A stretch of DNA of 64,000 nucleotides from Companilactobacillus jidongensis. GTDB lineage: Bacteria; Bacillota; Bacilli; Lactobacillales; Lactobacillaceae. This document shows positions 1 to 9,263 of the stretch, piece by piece (position 1 is the first letter of the stretch; the number at the start of each line of letters is the position of its first letter). The stretch covers positions 35,482-99,481 of the forward strand of contig NZ_RHOP01000010.1 in NCBI RefSeq assembly GCF_003946575.1, given 5' to 3'. Under the pieces are notes generated by a model that saw only the letters and a list, made by a program, of their open reading frames with translations, did not search any database and had not been told where the DNA came from. Both the position numbers and the translations under genes were made by a program.

Positions 1-1
1 T

Positions 2-1447
2 AAAAAAATATTGTTCTTTTCAAACGATGAATTTGATAAATTTGATACGTCATCATTAACAACTAGAACTACTAATGATGTTATTCAAATTCAAAACGTT
101 ATGATCATGATGCTCCGTATGATGATCATGGCACCAATTATGTTAATAGGTGCCAGTGTCATGGCTTATCAAAAGAATGCAGAAATGACAAAGATCTTTT
201 TGATATCTATTCCAATTCTGATTGTTTTGATTGGTTTAGTCATGTTTTTTGCTGTGCCATTATTCAAAGCAATGCAGAAGAAAACTGATAGATTGAACTT
301 GATTTTCCGTGAAGGATTGACTGGTGTTCGTGTTATTAGAGCATTTCGTCAGGATCCTTTCGAACAAGATCGTTTCAAAGGTGCTAATGCTGATTATACC
401 AGCAACGCTATTAAGGTATTTACTATTGTAGCATTGATGTTCCCAATCGTTACATTAGTAATGAGTGGAACTAATGTGGGAATCACTTGGTTAGGTGCAA
501 AATACATTGCTAATCAATCAATGCAAGTTGGTAATTTGATTGCCTTTATGACATATGCAATGCAAATTCTAATGAGTTTCATGATCTTATCGTTGGTCTT
601 TGTGTTTGTCCCTCGTGCTTCAGCTTCAGCTGCACGTATTCAAGAAGTTTTTGCTACTGAAAGCACAATTGACACTGTTGCTAAGCCTGCAAAGGTTAAA
701 GATGAACCATCACTTGGATTCAGTGATGTGAATTTCCGTTACAAGGGTGCAGAAAACTTGGCCTTGTCTAATTTAAACTTTAAAGTCGATTCAGGTCAAA
801 CTTTGGCCATAATTGGTGGTACAGGTTCCGGTAAGAGTACCTTAGTCAATATGATCCCAAGATTTTTTGACTCTGAAACTGGTGTTGTTAGTTTGAACGG
901 TACTGATGTCAAAGCATTGAATACTGAAGATATTAACAAAAAGGTTGCTATGGTTCCACAAAAGGCTATTTTGTTTAAGGGTACAATTAAATCGAATATG
1001 ACTTATGGTAAGGACAATGCAACTGATGATGAGATTTGGCACGCGCTAGAGGTTGCGCAAGCTGCTGATTTTGTCAAAGAACTTGATGGACAACTAGATG
1101 CTATCGTTGAACAAGGTGGAGATAACTTCTCTGGTGGTCAAAAGCAACGTTTAGCTATTGCTCGTGCGCTTGTCAAAGATGCTTCAATCTATGTCTTCGA
1201 TGATTCATTCTCAGCTCTTGATTTCAAGACTGACTTGAATCTAAGAACGGCACTTAAAAACGATGAAAAAATCAGTAAGAGTGTTGTTGTTATCGTTGGT
1301 CAAAGAATCTCAACTGTTGCCGATGCTGATCAAATCGTTGTTCTTGATGACGGTAAGATGGTTGGACTAGGTACTCATGAGGAATTGAAAGAAAATAATA
1401 AGACTTATCAAGAAATTATCGAGTCTCAAATTAAGGAGGCTAAGTAA
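2..1447 (+). CDS. Heterodimeric ABC exporter, first subunit (5' truncated by window edge)
   Basis: Membrane-bound ABC exporter half: a transmembrane domain, then a nucleotide-binding domain. The frame is open to base 2 and the visible N-terminus already matches the middle of a type I exporter membrane domain, so about 100 residues lie outside the window. The TTG at 11 is not the true start. Numbering from it, Walker A GGTGSGKST is at 269-277 and the signature FSGGQ at 373-377. The Walker B catalytic position is Asp398 (FDDS) where Glu is usual, and the switch His is Gln431. This degenerate ATP site is known from LmrCD, BmrCD and TM287/288-type heterodimers, and it complements the next gene, which it overlaps by one base (TAATG). 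Substrate unknown; multidrug export is the usual family role. Confidence 0.93.
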   Translation, partial: KKILFFSNDEFDKFDTSSLTTRTTNDVIQIQNVMIMMLRMMIMAPIMLIGASVMAYQKNAEMTKIFLISIPILIVLIGLVMFFAVPLFKAMQKKTDRLNLIFREGLTGVRVIRAFRQDPFEQDRFKGANADYTSNAIKVFTIVALMFPIVTLVMSGTNVGITWLGAKYIANQSMQVGNLIAFMTYAMQILMSFMILSLVFVFVPRASASAARIQEVFATESTIDTVAKPAKVKDEPSLGFSDVNFRYKGAENLALSNLNFKVDSGQTLAIIGGTGSGKSTLVNMIPRFFDSETGVVSLNGTDVKALNTEDINKKVAMVPQKAILFKGTIKSNMTYGKDNATDDEIWHALEVAQAADFVKELDGQLDAIVEQGGDNFSGGQKQRLAIARALVKDASIYVFDDSFSALDFKTDLNLRTALKNDEKISKSVVVIVGQRISTVADADQIVVLDDGKMVGLGTHEELKENNKTYQEIIESQIKEAK

Positions 1448-3327
1448 TGGCTAAAGAAGATACTAAAGCTCCACAACCAACAACTGGCGGTCATGGTCCT
1501 GGTGGCCACGGTGCAGGTTTAGTTGTGAAGCCTAAGAATTTTTGGAAGACAACTGGAAGATTAGCTAAGTATATGTCTTCATATGTTGTTGGAATTACAA
1601 TTGTTTTGGTCTTAGCTGTTGCTTCAGCTATTTTCCAAATTAGAACTCCTAAGATTTTGGGTGAAGCTACAACTGAAATATACAAGGGTGTTATGACAGG
1701 TGCAGCTCAACAGAAGGCTGGTATACAAGTTAGTCAATTGCCGATCAACTTTACAAAGATTGAACATATTATTCTAATCGTAATGTTGATGTACTTGGCT
1801 TCAGCTGTATTTACTTTTTTACAACAGTTCACTATGACTCGTATTTCACAGAAGACGGTTTATAAGTTAAGACGTGACTTGAAGTCTAAGATGGAACGTT
1901 TACCAATTAGTTATTATGATTCACATTCAAACGGTGATATCATGTCACGTGCTATTAATGATATGGATAATATCGCTGGTACATTGCAACAAAGTGTTAC
2001 GCAAGTCGTAACAAGTACTGTTACTTTTATCGGTGTTTTGTGGATGATGTTCACCATTAGTTGGAAATTGACACTGATTGCTCTGGCAACGATCCCTGTC
2101 AGTTTGTTAGTTGTTGGTGTTATCGCACCGCAATCACAAAAGTTTTTTAAGAGACAACAAAAATCACTTGGTCTATTGAATAATCAAGTTGAAGAGAATT
2201 ATTCTGGTCACGTCGTTGTTAAGAGTTTTAACCATGAGGGCGACTCGATTGAAGTATTCGAAAGTGAAAACGAAAAGTTATACAAGGCTTCATGGAAGGC
2301 ACAGATGATTTCAGGTATTGTTATGCCTTTAATGACATTCTTGAATAACTTGGGTTATGTGTTTGTAGCAATGTATGGTGGTATTTCAGTGGCCAATGGT
2401 AATTTGTCACTTGGTAATATTCAAGCCTTCCTACAATACATGAACCAATTCTCACAACCGATCTCACAGTTGGCCAACTTAACTAATACGATCCAAGCAA
2501 CCATTGCCTCAGCCGAACGTATCTTTGAAATTATTGATGAACCAGAGATGGGGAATGACAAAGTCGATATTCCAGATGAAGATACTGACGATAAGGTAAC
2601 ACTCGATCACGTCAAATTTGGTTATGAAGGTAAGCCGATCTTATTAGAAGATTACAACTTACATGTCAAACCAGGTGAGATGGTCGCAATTGTTGGACCT
2701 ACCGGTGCCGGCAAGACAACCATCATCAATTTGTTGGAACGCTTTTACGATGTTAGTGGTGGTTCAGTTAAGATTGATGGTAAGGATGTCAGAAACATGA
2801 CACGTGAAGAAGTTAGAAGTCATTATGCAATGGTTCTTCAAGATACATGGCTCTTCACTGGTTCGATTTATGACAACTTGAAGTATAGTAATGAGAATGC
2901 AACTAAAGAAGAAATCATTACGGCGGCTAAGGCTGCCCATGTCGATAACTTCGTCAGACAATTGCCAGATGGATATGACACAGTTCTTAATGAAGAAGCA
3001 TCGAATATTTCTCAAGGACAAAGACAATTAATTACAATTGCCAGAGCCTTTGTTGCTGATCCAGAAATATTGATTCTTGATGAGGCAACTTCATCAGTTG
3101 ATACAAGAACCGAAGTTCATATTCAACACGCTATGGAGAGATTACTGAATAATAGAACAAGTTTCGTTGTTGCACATAGATTGTCAACAATTAGAGATGC
3201 CGACAGCATTATCGTTATGAATCACGGCTCAATTATTGAAACCGGAAATCATGATGAATTGATGGCTAAAAACGGGTTCTATGCAGATCTTTATAATTCA
3301 CAATTCGCCGGAAATGTTGCGATGTAA
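1447..3327 (+). CDS. Heterodimeric ABC exporter, second subunit
   Basis: Full-length exporter half-transporter of 626 residues that pairs with the preceding subunit. It has a Gly/His-rich N-terminus, about six membrane helices, then an ATPase domain. Walker A GPTGAGKTT is at 417-425. Catalytic Glu546 (LDEATSSVD) and switch His577 (VAHRLST) are intact. The signature is ISQGQ (521-525) instead of LSGGQ. In the assembled heterodimer this weak signature would face the degenerate Walker site of subunit 1, while this subunit's intact site faces the good FSGGQ of subunit 1: one working and one degenerate ATP site. Start ATG overlaps the upstream stop and is preceded by AAGGAGG. A hairpin terminator follows. 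LmrD/BmrD-type drug export is likely; the real substrate cannot be read from sequence. Confidence 0.95.
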   Translation: MAKEDTKAPQPTTGGHGPGGHGAGLVVKPKNFWKTTGRLAKYMSSYVVGITIVLVLAVASAIFQIRTPKILGEATTEIYKGVMTGAAQQKAGIQVSQLPINFTKIEHIILIVMLMYLASAVFTFLQQFTMTRISQKTVYKLRRDLKSKMERLPISYYDSHSNGDIMSRAINDMDNIAGTLQQSVTQVVTSTVTFIGVLWMMFTISWKLTLIALATIPVSLLVVGVIAPQSQKFFKRQQKSLGLLNNQVEENYSGHVVVKSFNHEGDSIEVFESENEKLYKASWKAQMISGIVMPLMTFLNNLGYVFVAMYGGISVANGNLSLGNIQAFLQYMNQFSQPISQLANLTNTIQATIASAERIFEIIDEPEMGNDKVDIPDEDTDDKVTLDHVKFGYEGKPILLEDYNLHVKPGEMVAIVGPTGAGKTTIINLLERFYDVSGGSVKIDGKDVRNMTREEVRSHYAMVLQDTWLFTGSIYDNLKYSNENATKEEIITAAKAAHVDNFVRQLPDGYDTVLNEEASNISQGQRQLITIARAFVADPEILILDEATSSVDTRTEVHIQHAMERLLNNRTSFVVAHRLSTIRDADSIIVMNHGSIIETGNHDELMAKNGFYADLYNSQFAGNVAM

Positions 3328-3393
3328 CTTAGAACGTGTTTCAATTAAGAATCAGGAATCTGATTTTCGTAACTTGTTAAAAGAATAAAATAT

Positions 3394-3435
3394 GGAGCAT
3401 ATGTACTTTTTAAAAGTATGTATGCTCTATTTTTG
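3394..3435 (+). terminator. Rho-independent terminator after ABC exporter genes
   Basis: A long inverted repeat (GAGCATA...TACTTTT / AAAAGTA...TATGCTC) is followed by TATTTTT. A smaller AATCAG/CTGATT hairpin ending in TTT lies just upstream near 3350-3368. Together they close the ABC exporter operon. Confidence 0.8.
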
Positions 3436-3446
3436 TGTTAAAGTCA

Positions 3447-3477
3447 TTGACTTAAAGTGAACTTCAAGTATTAAGCT
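3447..3477 (+). promoter_or_regulatory. MerR-family type promoter/operator with 19-bp spacer
   Basis: A -35 box TTGACT (3447-3452) and a -10-like TAAGCT (3472-3477) are separated by 19 bp, longer than the usual 17 and typical of promoters activated by MerR-family proteins. The spacer region holds an imperfect dyad (16 of 20 positions symmetric), ACTTAAAGTGAACTTCAAGT. It resembles AdhR/NmlR-type operators that respond to aldehydes or electrophiles. An alternative TATAAT lies at 3484-3489. The regulator gene is not in the window. Confidence 0.6.
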
Positions 3478-3507
3478 GCTCTTATAATAATTAATAGGAG
3501 ATAAAAA

Positions 3508-4146
3508 ATGAAAAAGATATTAATTCTCGGTGCCAATGGACAAATAGCTAAATTAGTACGTGATCGTTTATTAAAGGAAACGGATAACAAACTTACTTTA
3601 TACTTACGAAATTCTAATAGACTACAAATTAAGGATGCTAACAGGGAGACAATTATTGAGGGCGATGTCAATGATACGACAAAGCTAATGGATGTAATGA
3701 GAGACCAAGATATAGTTTATGCCAACTTAGGTGGTAAATTTGAACCAATGGTTCAGAGTATCATTACAGCTATGGATAATAATAATGTCAAACGTCTGAT
3801 ATATGTAACTGGATTAGGTCTATATCACGAATTACCGAAAAAATTTGAGGAATGGAATGAGAATATTATTGGTCATGAAGTGATGGAAGATACTCGTCGT
3901 GCAGCCAAAATAATTGAGGATTCAGATATCGACTTTACGATTCTCCGTTGCGCATACATGACAAATGAAGATAAAGTCGATTATGAATTAACTGAAAAAG
4001 GTGAAGAATACAAAGGTACAATTATTTCACGAAAGAGTATCGCGGATCTGATCATCAAGATTATGCAGGATCCTGATCTACATAAATATTCAAGTTTAGG
4101 TATTGATCAACCTGGTACTGATGGTAACAAACCAGCAGGTTATTAA
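3508..4146 (+). CDS. NAD(P)-binding oxidoreductase, atypical SDR / NmrA-like
   Basis: Soluble 212-residue Rossmann-fold protein of the atypical short-chain dehydrogenase (NAD(P)H-binding, NmrA/YwnB-like) group. The dinucleotide-binding motif GANGQIA is at 8-14. A strand ending in IEGDVND and the YVTGLGLY segment follow as in relatives. It lacks the classical YxxxK pair in canonical spacing, so the substrate and even catalytic activity are uncertain. Start ATG is preceded by AGGAG. The MerR-type promoter just upstream suggests induction by an electrophile or oxidative signal. It reads alone, with about 60 bp before the next gene. Confidence 0.85.
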   Translation: MKKILILGANGQIAKLVRDRLLKETDNKLTLYLRNSNRLQIKDANRETIIEGDVNDTTKLMDVMRDQDIVYANLGGKFEPMVQSIITAMDNNNVKRLIYVTGLGLYHELPKKFEEWNENIIGHEVMEDTRRAAKIIEDSDIDFTILRCAYMTNEDKVDYELTEKGEEYKGTIISRKSIADLIIKIMQDPDLHKYSSLGIDQPGTDGNKPAGY

Positions 4147-4208
4147 GTTATGTTCGAAAGTTATTTTTACGATACAATTAGACTATTAACAATCGTGGAG
4201 ATAACAGT

Positions 4209-5192
4209 ATGAAAAAATTTCAACAAACTGAAGCACAAATCTTAGATCTAGTTAATCAACAAATTGTTCCAGGAGTTAGTTATGGATTTATTAGTAATCA
4301 CGGTAATGGAGACATGCAAACGAGTTATGATGAGTCAAATTATGCTGGTAACAAATCTTGGGTTCCAGAAATCACACCTTTAAGAGGTAATGAACTGTAT
4401 GATTTGGCTTCTTTAACAAAAATTATGGGAACTGTTCCATTAATTTTGAAATTAATTGATGAGAAGAAGATCAAGTTGCATGACCCTATCAACAAGTATT
4501 TACCACAGTTCAAAGACGATCGCGTCGAAGTGTTTCACTTATTAACACATACATCAGGTATTGCAGGATATATTCCTGATCGTGACAGTTTGAATGATCA
4601 ACAGTTGATAGATGCACTCTTCACTCTACCGGTCACTGACAATTTTAATAAAAAAGTTGTCTACACTGACACGGGAATGATTTTTCTAGGCTTGATTATT
4701 GAAAAGATATATAAAAGATCTGTTCAGGAAGTTATTAGTGAATTTGTGCAAATGGCTTGGAATCTGACGGATACGACGTTTGACCCTGAAATTGGCCGTT
4801 GCACGCCTACATATGAAGTTAATGGGAAAATGTTGATAGGAATACCAAATGATCCAAAAGCTCGTCAGTTGGGCAAACATTGTGGATCAGCCGGTATGTT
4901 TTCGAGCCTAATCGATGTTATGCAATTTTCTAAGGCGATGCTGCAGAAGAATTACAAGTTCCTCTATAAGGACTTTACTGATTTGAATCCTGGTCGTTCA
5001 TTGGGATGGGATATTAAACCTGGAAATGTTTTATTCCACACTGGTTATACAGGTCACTTCATTGCGCTCGATTATATCCATCAGAATGCGATGGTTGTGT
5101 TGACTAATCGTGTACATCCAATTGAGCATAATCAAATTTTCTTAAAACGAAGAGAAACAATTTTGAATTCATTTTTGAATGAGAGCAAATAA
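4209..5192 (+). CDS. Serine hydrolase, beta-lactamase/PBP class C-like family
   Basis: A 327-residue protein of the beta-lactamase-related serine hydrolase family (Pfam Beta-lactamase). The nucleophile motif is S68-L-T-K71 in the context DLASLTK. The second motif appears as Y152-T-D154 and the third as H277-T-G279, the HTG variant of KTG. No signal peptide is visible, so it probably acts in the cytoplasm or is exported by another route. Relatives are esterases, D-aminopeptidases or of unknown role. It should not be read as antibiotic resistance. Start ATG has GGAG upstream. Its stop codon lies inside the strong bidirectional terminator shared with murT. Confidence 0.9.
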   Translation: MKKFQQTEAQILDLVNQQIVPGVSYGFISNHGNGDMQTSYDESNYAGNKSWVPEITPLRGNELYDLASLTKIMGTVPLILKLIDEKKIKLHDPINKYLPQFKDDRVEVFHLLTHTSGIAGYIPDRDSLNDQQLIDALFTLPVTDNFNKKVVYTDTGMIFLGLIIEKIYKRSVQEVISEFVQMAWNLTDTTFDPEIGRCTPTYEVNGKMLIGIPNDPKARQLGKHCGSAGMFSSLIDVMQFSKAMLQKNYKFLYKDFTDLNPGRSLGWDIKPGNVLFHTGYTGHFIALDYIHQNAMVVLTNRVHPIEHNQIFLKRRETILNSFLNESK

Positions 5193-5240
5193 ACAAAGAG
5201 CCCTCTGATTGGATTATCCAATTTAGAGGGCTCTTTGTTT
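5191..5240. terminator. Bidirectional terminator with perfect 16-bp stem between convergent genes
   Basis: AAACAAAGAGCCCTCT (5191-5206) is perfectly complementary to AGAGGGCTCTTTGTTT (5225-5240), with a TGGATTATCCA mini-hairpin in the loop. T-runs exist on both strands. The stem includes the stop codon of the serine hydrolase and two bases of the murT stop. Confidence 0.92.
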
Positions 5241-6582
5241 ATTTTTGTTTAATATAACCGTTATCTATCAATGCCTTACGCAATCCTAACATAGCGGTGT
5301 AGGTAGCCAGCACGTAAATTTTTTTAGTAGGAATTTTTGGAATTTGTTTAACAAAATCTTCAATTTCAACTGTTTCGATATTCTTGTCCATATTTAATCC
5401 AGCAATCTTGAAGCGGTAGGTGACATCCTTAACGCGTTTTCCACCAGTAATTACTAAGGGAATCTTATCGTAGTCGAGGTCTTCGAAGTTTGCGTCCCAG
5501 ATCCAACTTGTGTCGATACCGTCGGCGTAGTTAGCATTGAGTAAAAATGCTAATGAATAATCTGATGTATCGCTAAGAATTGTTTCGATAACTTGATTCA
5601 AACCAACAGGATTCTTGACCAAGATAATATTGACATTTTTATCATCGACCGCAATCGTTTCTTGACGTCCAAAGACTTTTTCATCATACGAGAAGGCTTT
5701 TTCCATTTGATCAATACTGATACCCATTTCTGATGCAATAGCATAAGCTGCCAAAGCATTGTAGACGTTGTACTTGCCGCCGATGTTCATTGTGAAGGGA
5801 TGACCATCGATTTCAAATTCAGTCTTGTTAGGTAGTAGCGTCTTGATATTAGTTACTTGATATTTCAAGTCATTCTGCTTGAAGCCACAGTTAGGACAGA
5901 AGTAACTACCAAGGTTAGCATATGAAATTGTATGATAATGCATAATGTGATTACAGTTAGGACACAAAACGCCATCTGTGTTAGTCGGTGCTTTGATGTC
6001 ATCATTTTCATGCCCCTTACTTGAGAAGCCATAATAGACAACTTTGTTTGGCAATTTCTTAGATGAAAAAATTGCGGCGTCGCCGTTAGCGATAATTGTT
6101 GCATCAGGTGCTAGTTTGATACCATCGAGAATTTTTTTATAAGTTGTGTAGATTTCACCGTAACGGTCCATCTGATCACGGAAGATGTTTGTCAAAACAA
6201 AATACTTAGGCTTGATGTACTTACAGATGATCTCAACGTTGGCCTCATCGACTTCGAGAATGGCTAAAGGACGCTTACTCTTCTTATGATGAGTAACGAA
6301 ACTAGTAACGATTCCTTGGATCATGTTTGATCCAGTTGGATTGGTTAAGACATCGTCGTATTTTTGCGTGACCATTTTGTTGATCAATGAAGTTGTCAAA
6401 GTTTTACCATTTGTACCAGTTACGATTACCAGATCATAATTTCTGCCGAGACTTTGTAAAATATCTGGATCGATCTTATAAGCAATTTTTCCCGGATATG
6501 AAGATCCACCATTAAAGAACTTGCTTAGAATAAAATAAGATGTTTTTCCAGTAAGTGTTGCAATACTTGATTTAAATGTCAT
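5239..6582 (-). CDS. murT: MurT-type Mur ligase, lipid II isoglutaminyl synthase catalytic subunit
   Basis: MurT with GatD amidates the D-Glu alpha-carboxylate of lipid II to D-isoglutamine. This 447-residue protein has a Mur ligase central domain with P-loop GTNGKT (56-61). A zinc-ribbon insertion carries Cys207, Cys210, Cys229 and Cys232, a hallmark of MurT. The C-terminal DUF1727 segment starts with KNPVGLNQV. Membrane anchors are absent, as expected. Odd here: the glutaminase partner gatD, normally next to murT in Staphylococcus aureus and Streptococcus pneumoniae, is not adjacent on either side. Downstream is a terminator and upstream is the divergent tdk. GatD is presumably encoded elsewhere. 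The start has GGGG about 8 bases upstream. Confidence 0.92.
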   Translation of the reverse strand: MTFKSSIATLTGKTSYFILSKFFNGGSSYPGKIAYKIDPDILQSLGRNYDLVIVTGTNGKTLTTSLINKMVTQKYDDVLTNPTGSNMIQGIVTSFVTHHKKSKRPLAILEVDEANVEIICKYIKPKYFVLTNIFRDQMDRYGEIYTTYKKILDGIKLAPDATIIANGDAAIFSSKKLPNKVVYYGFSSKGHENDDIKAPTNTDGVLCPNCNHIMHYHTISYANLGSYFCPNCGFKQNDLKYQVTNIKTLLPNKTEFEIDGHPFTMNIGGKYNVYNALAAYAIASEMGISIDQMEKAFSYDEKVFGRQETIAVDDKNVNIILVKNPVGLNQVIETILSDTSDYSLAFLLNANYADGIDTSWIWDANFEDLDYDKIPLVITGGKRVKDVTYRFKIAGLNMDKNIETVEIEDFVKQIPKIPTKKIYVLATYTAMLGLRKALIDNGYIKQK

Positions 6583-6674
6583 TTTAAAACCCCAATTAGT
6601 TTATATTAAAAATATATTATCACACCTAAATTACATTTTATCGAATTTTGATTCAATTTAGTCAATGTTTAATA

Positions 6675-6703
6675 TGTTCAAGCGCCATTTTTTTAGTTAT
6701 AAT
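6675..6703 (+). promoter_or_regulatory. Probable tdk promoter
   Basis: A perfect -10 TATAAT (6698-6703) with a weak -35 TGTTCA (6675-6680) at 17 bp. Transcription would begin near 6710. That makes an ATG at 6665 untranslatable from this promoter and supports the TTG start at 6734. Confidence 0.55.
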
Positions 6704-6733
6704 CTTCAAGGACGTAAATTTGGAGGCAGAGTA

Positions 6734-7315
6734 TTGGCGCAATTATTTTTTAAGTATGGTGCTATGAATAGTGGAAAATCAATTGAGATTTTAAAAGTAG
6801 CACATAACTATGAAGAACAAGGTAAGTCAGTTATTCTGATGACGAGTATTTTGGACACTCGATCAGGAACTGGTAAAATAAAAAGTCGAATGGGTTTGAC
6901 TAGAGAAGCCATTGCATTGAAGAAAGACTCGAATATTTATGATATTGTTAAGAGTGAGAATCCTGATGCGGCTTGTGTGTTGATTGATGAATGTCAATTT
7001 ATGAACAAGAATCAAGTTCTTGAAGCAACTCAAGTTGTAGATGATCTTGGAATACCGGTTATGGCATTTGGCCTGAAGAATGATTTTAAGAATGAATTGT
7101 TTGAAGGAACTAAATATTTGTTATTGTACGCTGATAAATTGGAAGAGATGAAGACAATTTGTTGGTTCTGTACGAAGAAGGCAACGATGAATATGCGTGT
7201 GTCTGATGGCAAACCAGTATATGAGGGACAACAAGTGTCTATCGGCGGCAATGAGGCATATTACCCAGTATGTCGTCGTCATTACAATCATCCTCCAGTG
7301 ATAAATAACGATTAA
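6734..7315 (+). CDS. tdk: Thymidine kinase
   Basis: Phosphorylates thymidine to dTMP with ATP in the salvage pathway. It is a 193-residue type II (zinc) enzyme. Walker A GAMNSGKS is at 9-16. Catalytic Glu86 lies in the DECQF motif (85-89). The lasso/lid zinc site is formed by Cys143, Cys146, Cys180 and probably His183. The chosen start is TTG 6734, because GGAGG sits 8 bases upstream and the protein then begins MAQLFFKYG as in relatives; the frame continues upstream to 6665 but is not conserved. It opens the tdk-prfA-prmC-sua5 run, an order seen in many Firmicutes. Confidence 0.96.
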   Translation: MAQLFFKYGAMNSGKSIEILKVAHNYEEQGKSVILMTSILDTRSGTGKIKSRMGLTREAIALKKDSNIYDIVKSENPDAACVLIDECQFMNKNQVLEATQVVDDLGIPVMAFGLKNDFKNELFEGTKYLLLYADKLEEMKTICWFCTKKATMNMRVSDGKPVYEGQQVSIGGNEAYYPVCRRHYNHPPVINND

Positions 7316-7333
7316 GAAAGGAAAATAAATTAA

Positions 7334-8431
7334 TTGGACAAAATACTAGAACAACTTGAAACACTAGTTGAAAGATATGCCGAATTACAAGAATTAATGA
7401 GTGATCCGGAAGTTATTAATGATACTAAACGTTACATGGCTTATTCCAAAGAAGAAGCTGATATGCGTGATATTGTTAATGCCTTCAATCATTACAAAGA
7501 ATTACAACAAAGCATTAGCGATAGCGATGAAATCATGCGTGAAACTGATGATGCCGAAATGCAGGCTATGGCAAAGGATGAGATGAATTCATCTAAGGAA
7601 GAGGCCGAAAAGCTAGAACACGAGATCACTTTATTGATGCTTCCTAAAGACCCTAATGATGATAAGAATATAATTATGGAAATCCGTGGAGCTGCTGGTG
7701 GTGACGAGGCTAGTTTGTTTGCTGCTGATTTGTTGAGTATGTATAGCAAATATGCTGAAAAACAAGGTTGGAGTTTCGATATTATCGATGAAAATTCGAC
7801 TGAAGTTGGTGGATACAAAGACGTCGCTGTTATGATTACAGGAAAACGTGTTTATTCTAAATTGAAGTACGAAAATGGAGCACACCGTGTTCAACGTATT
7901 CCATCTACGGAATCAGCCGGTCGTGTACATACTTCGACTGCCACAGTCGCAGTTATGCCGGAATATGATGAAGTTGATATTGATCTTGATCCGAAGGATA
8001 TCAGGACAGATGTTTACCGTTCATCTGGTGCTGGTGGTCAACATATCAATAAGACCTCATCAGCTGTTCGTATGACCCATTTACCAACTGGTATTGTTGT
8101 TGCCATGCAAGATCAACGTTCACAACAACAAAACCGTGAAAAAGCTATGCAAATTCTAAAATCACGTGTTTACGATTACTATGAATCAGAAAACCAAAGT
8201 GAATATGACGAAAAACGTAAATCAGCTGTTGGTACCGGAGATCGTTCTGAGCGAATTAGAACTTACAATTATCCACAAAACCGTGTGACAGATCACCGTA
8301 TTGGATTATCATTGAACAAACTTGATCGCATTATGAACGGAGAACTTGACGAAATCATCGATGCCTTGATTGTTAATGATCAAACTCAAAAATTGGAGCA
8401 AATTCAAAGTGGAGAGACTAAGCTATTCTAG
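7334..8431 (+). CDS. prfA: Peptide chain release factor 1
   Basis: Class I release factor that reads UAA and UAG stop codons and triggers peptidyl-tRNA hydrolysis. The 365-residue length is normal. The catalytic GGQ is at 234-236 within [10 protein letters not shown]. The following SSAVRMTH segment also matches the family. The start is TTG with AAAGGA upstream, 18 bases after tdk. The downstream gene prmC encodes the methyltransferase that modifies the GGQ glutamine, and the two reading frames overlap, so they are probably translationally coupled. Confidence 0.97.
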   Translation: MDKILEQLETLVERYAELQELMSDPEVINDTKRYMAYSKEEADMRDIVNAFNHYKELQQSISDSDEIMRETDDAEMQAMAKDEMNSSKEEAEKLEHEITLLMLPKDPNDDKNIIMEIRGAAGGDEASLFAADLLSMYSKYAEKQGWSFDIIDENSTEVGGYKDVAVMITGKRVYSKLKYENGAHRVQRIPSTESAGRVHTSTATVAVMPEYDEVDIDLDPKDIRTDVYRSSGAGGQHINKTSSAVRMTHLPTGIVVAMQDQRSQQQNREKAMQILKSRVYDYYESENQSEYDEKRKSAVGTGDRSERIRTYNYPQNRVTDHRIGLSLNKLDRIMNGELDEIIDALIVNDQTQKLEQIQSGETKLF

Positions 8432-9260
8432 TGCCCTGAAAAGGGCTTTTTTAATGCTGAAACAGCAGGATAAGTATCCAGAAGATGCTGAATATTTGAT
8501 GGAAGAATTGACTGGCTTCAATTACACACAGTTACAATTGCATCGGAATGAACCAGTACCTGGGAAGACAATGCGTCAATTCAGGGATGGCATAGTCAGA
8601 TTAGGAATGGACGAACCGGTTCAATACATTTTAGGCTATGGTTATTTTATGAATAAGAGTTTTACTGTTAGCCCTGATACTCTGATACCACGTCAAGAGA
8701 CTGAAGAAATGGTTCAAAAAATCATTGATGATCATGATGAGAAAATCAAAAATATTTGGGATATTGGCACTGGTTCAGGCGTAATCGCAATTAGTTTGGC
8801 GCTGGCATTTCCAGAAGATGACATATTGGCGACAGATATTTCGGAAGGTGCACTCAAAGTTGCGCAACTGAACGCTGATAATTATCAAGCCAATAATGTC
8901 TTTTTGAAACAAAGTGATCTGTTTCAGAATATTGAACCAGAGTCATTCGATATTATTGTTTCTAATCCGCCATATATCTCTCAAGAAGAAAAATCGGTCA
9001 TGGATCAAAGTGTTATTAAATATGAACCTGATTTAGCTTTATATGGAGAGGAAAATGGACTAGAATTTTATCAAGACATATCACAAAATGCTGATAAGTA
9101 TTTAACAGATGATGGCACTTTGTATATGGAATTTGGTTATCATCAAAAATCTGCTTTAGAAGAAATTTTTGCTAAGAATATGCCAGAATATACTGTAGAA
9201 TTTCATAAGGATATGAGTGGCAATTATCGATATCTTAAAGCTGAAAAGGAGAGGGTATAG
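8409..9260 (+). CDS. prmC: Release factor glutamine methyltransferase PrmC (HemK)
   Basis: Uses S-adenosylmethionine to N5-methylate the glutamine of the release-factor GGQ motif. From the GTG at 8409 it is 283 residues. An N-terminal helical substrate-binding domain is followed by a Rossmann methyltransferase domain with GTGSG at 120-124 and the diagnostic NPPY at 186-189. I chose GTG 8409 because GGAG lies 10 bases upstream and it keeps the conserved N-terminal helix; this start overlaps prfA by 23 bases. Other in-frame starts are TTG 8370 and ATG 8454, so the N-terminus is uncertain while the rest is secure. Confidence 0.93.
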   Translation: MERLSYSSALKRAFLMLKQQDKYPEDAEYLMEELTGFNYTQLQLHRNEPVPGKTMRQFRDGIVRLGMDEPVQYILGYGYFMNKSFTVSPDTLIPRQETEEMVQKIIDDHDEKIKNIWDIGTGSGVIAISLALAFPEDDILATDISEGALKVAQLNADNYQANNVFLKQSDLFQNIEPESFDIIVSNPPYISQEEKSVMDQSVIKYEPDLALYGEENGLEFYQDISQNADKYLTDDGTLYMEFGYHQKSALEEIFAKNMPEYTVEFHKDMSGNYRYLKAEKERV

Positions 9261-9263
9261 ATT

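Noticed and set aside
4209..5192. Reading the serine hydrolase as a beta-lactamase resistance gene
   Set aside because: It lacks a signal peptide and has variant motifs (YTD, HTG) typical of the broad esterase/peptidase group.
6665..6733. N-terminal extension of tdk from an ATG at 6665
   Set aside because: It lies over the probable promoter, has no ribosome binding site and is not conserved; TTG 6734 has GGAGG upstream.
7492..7894. Long antisense frames inside prfA
   Set aside because: They lack plausible ribosome binding sites and recognisable domains, and the plus-strand frame encodes a clearly conserved protein.
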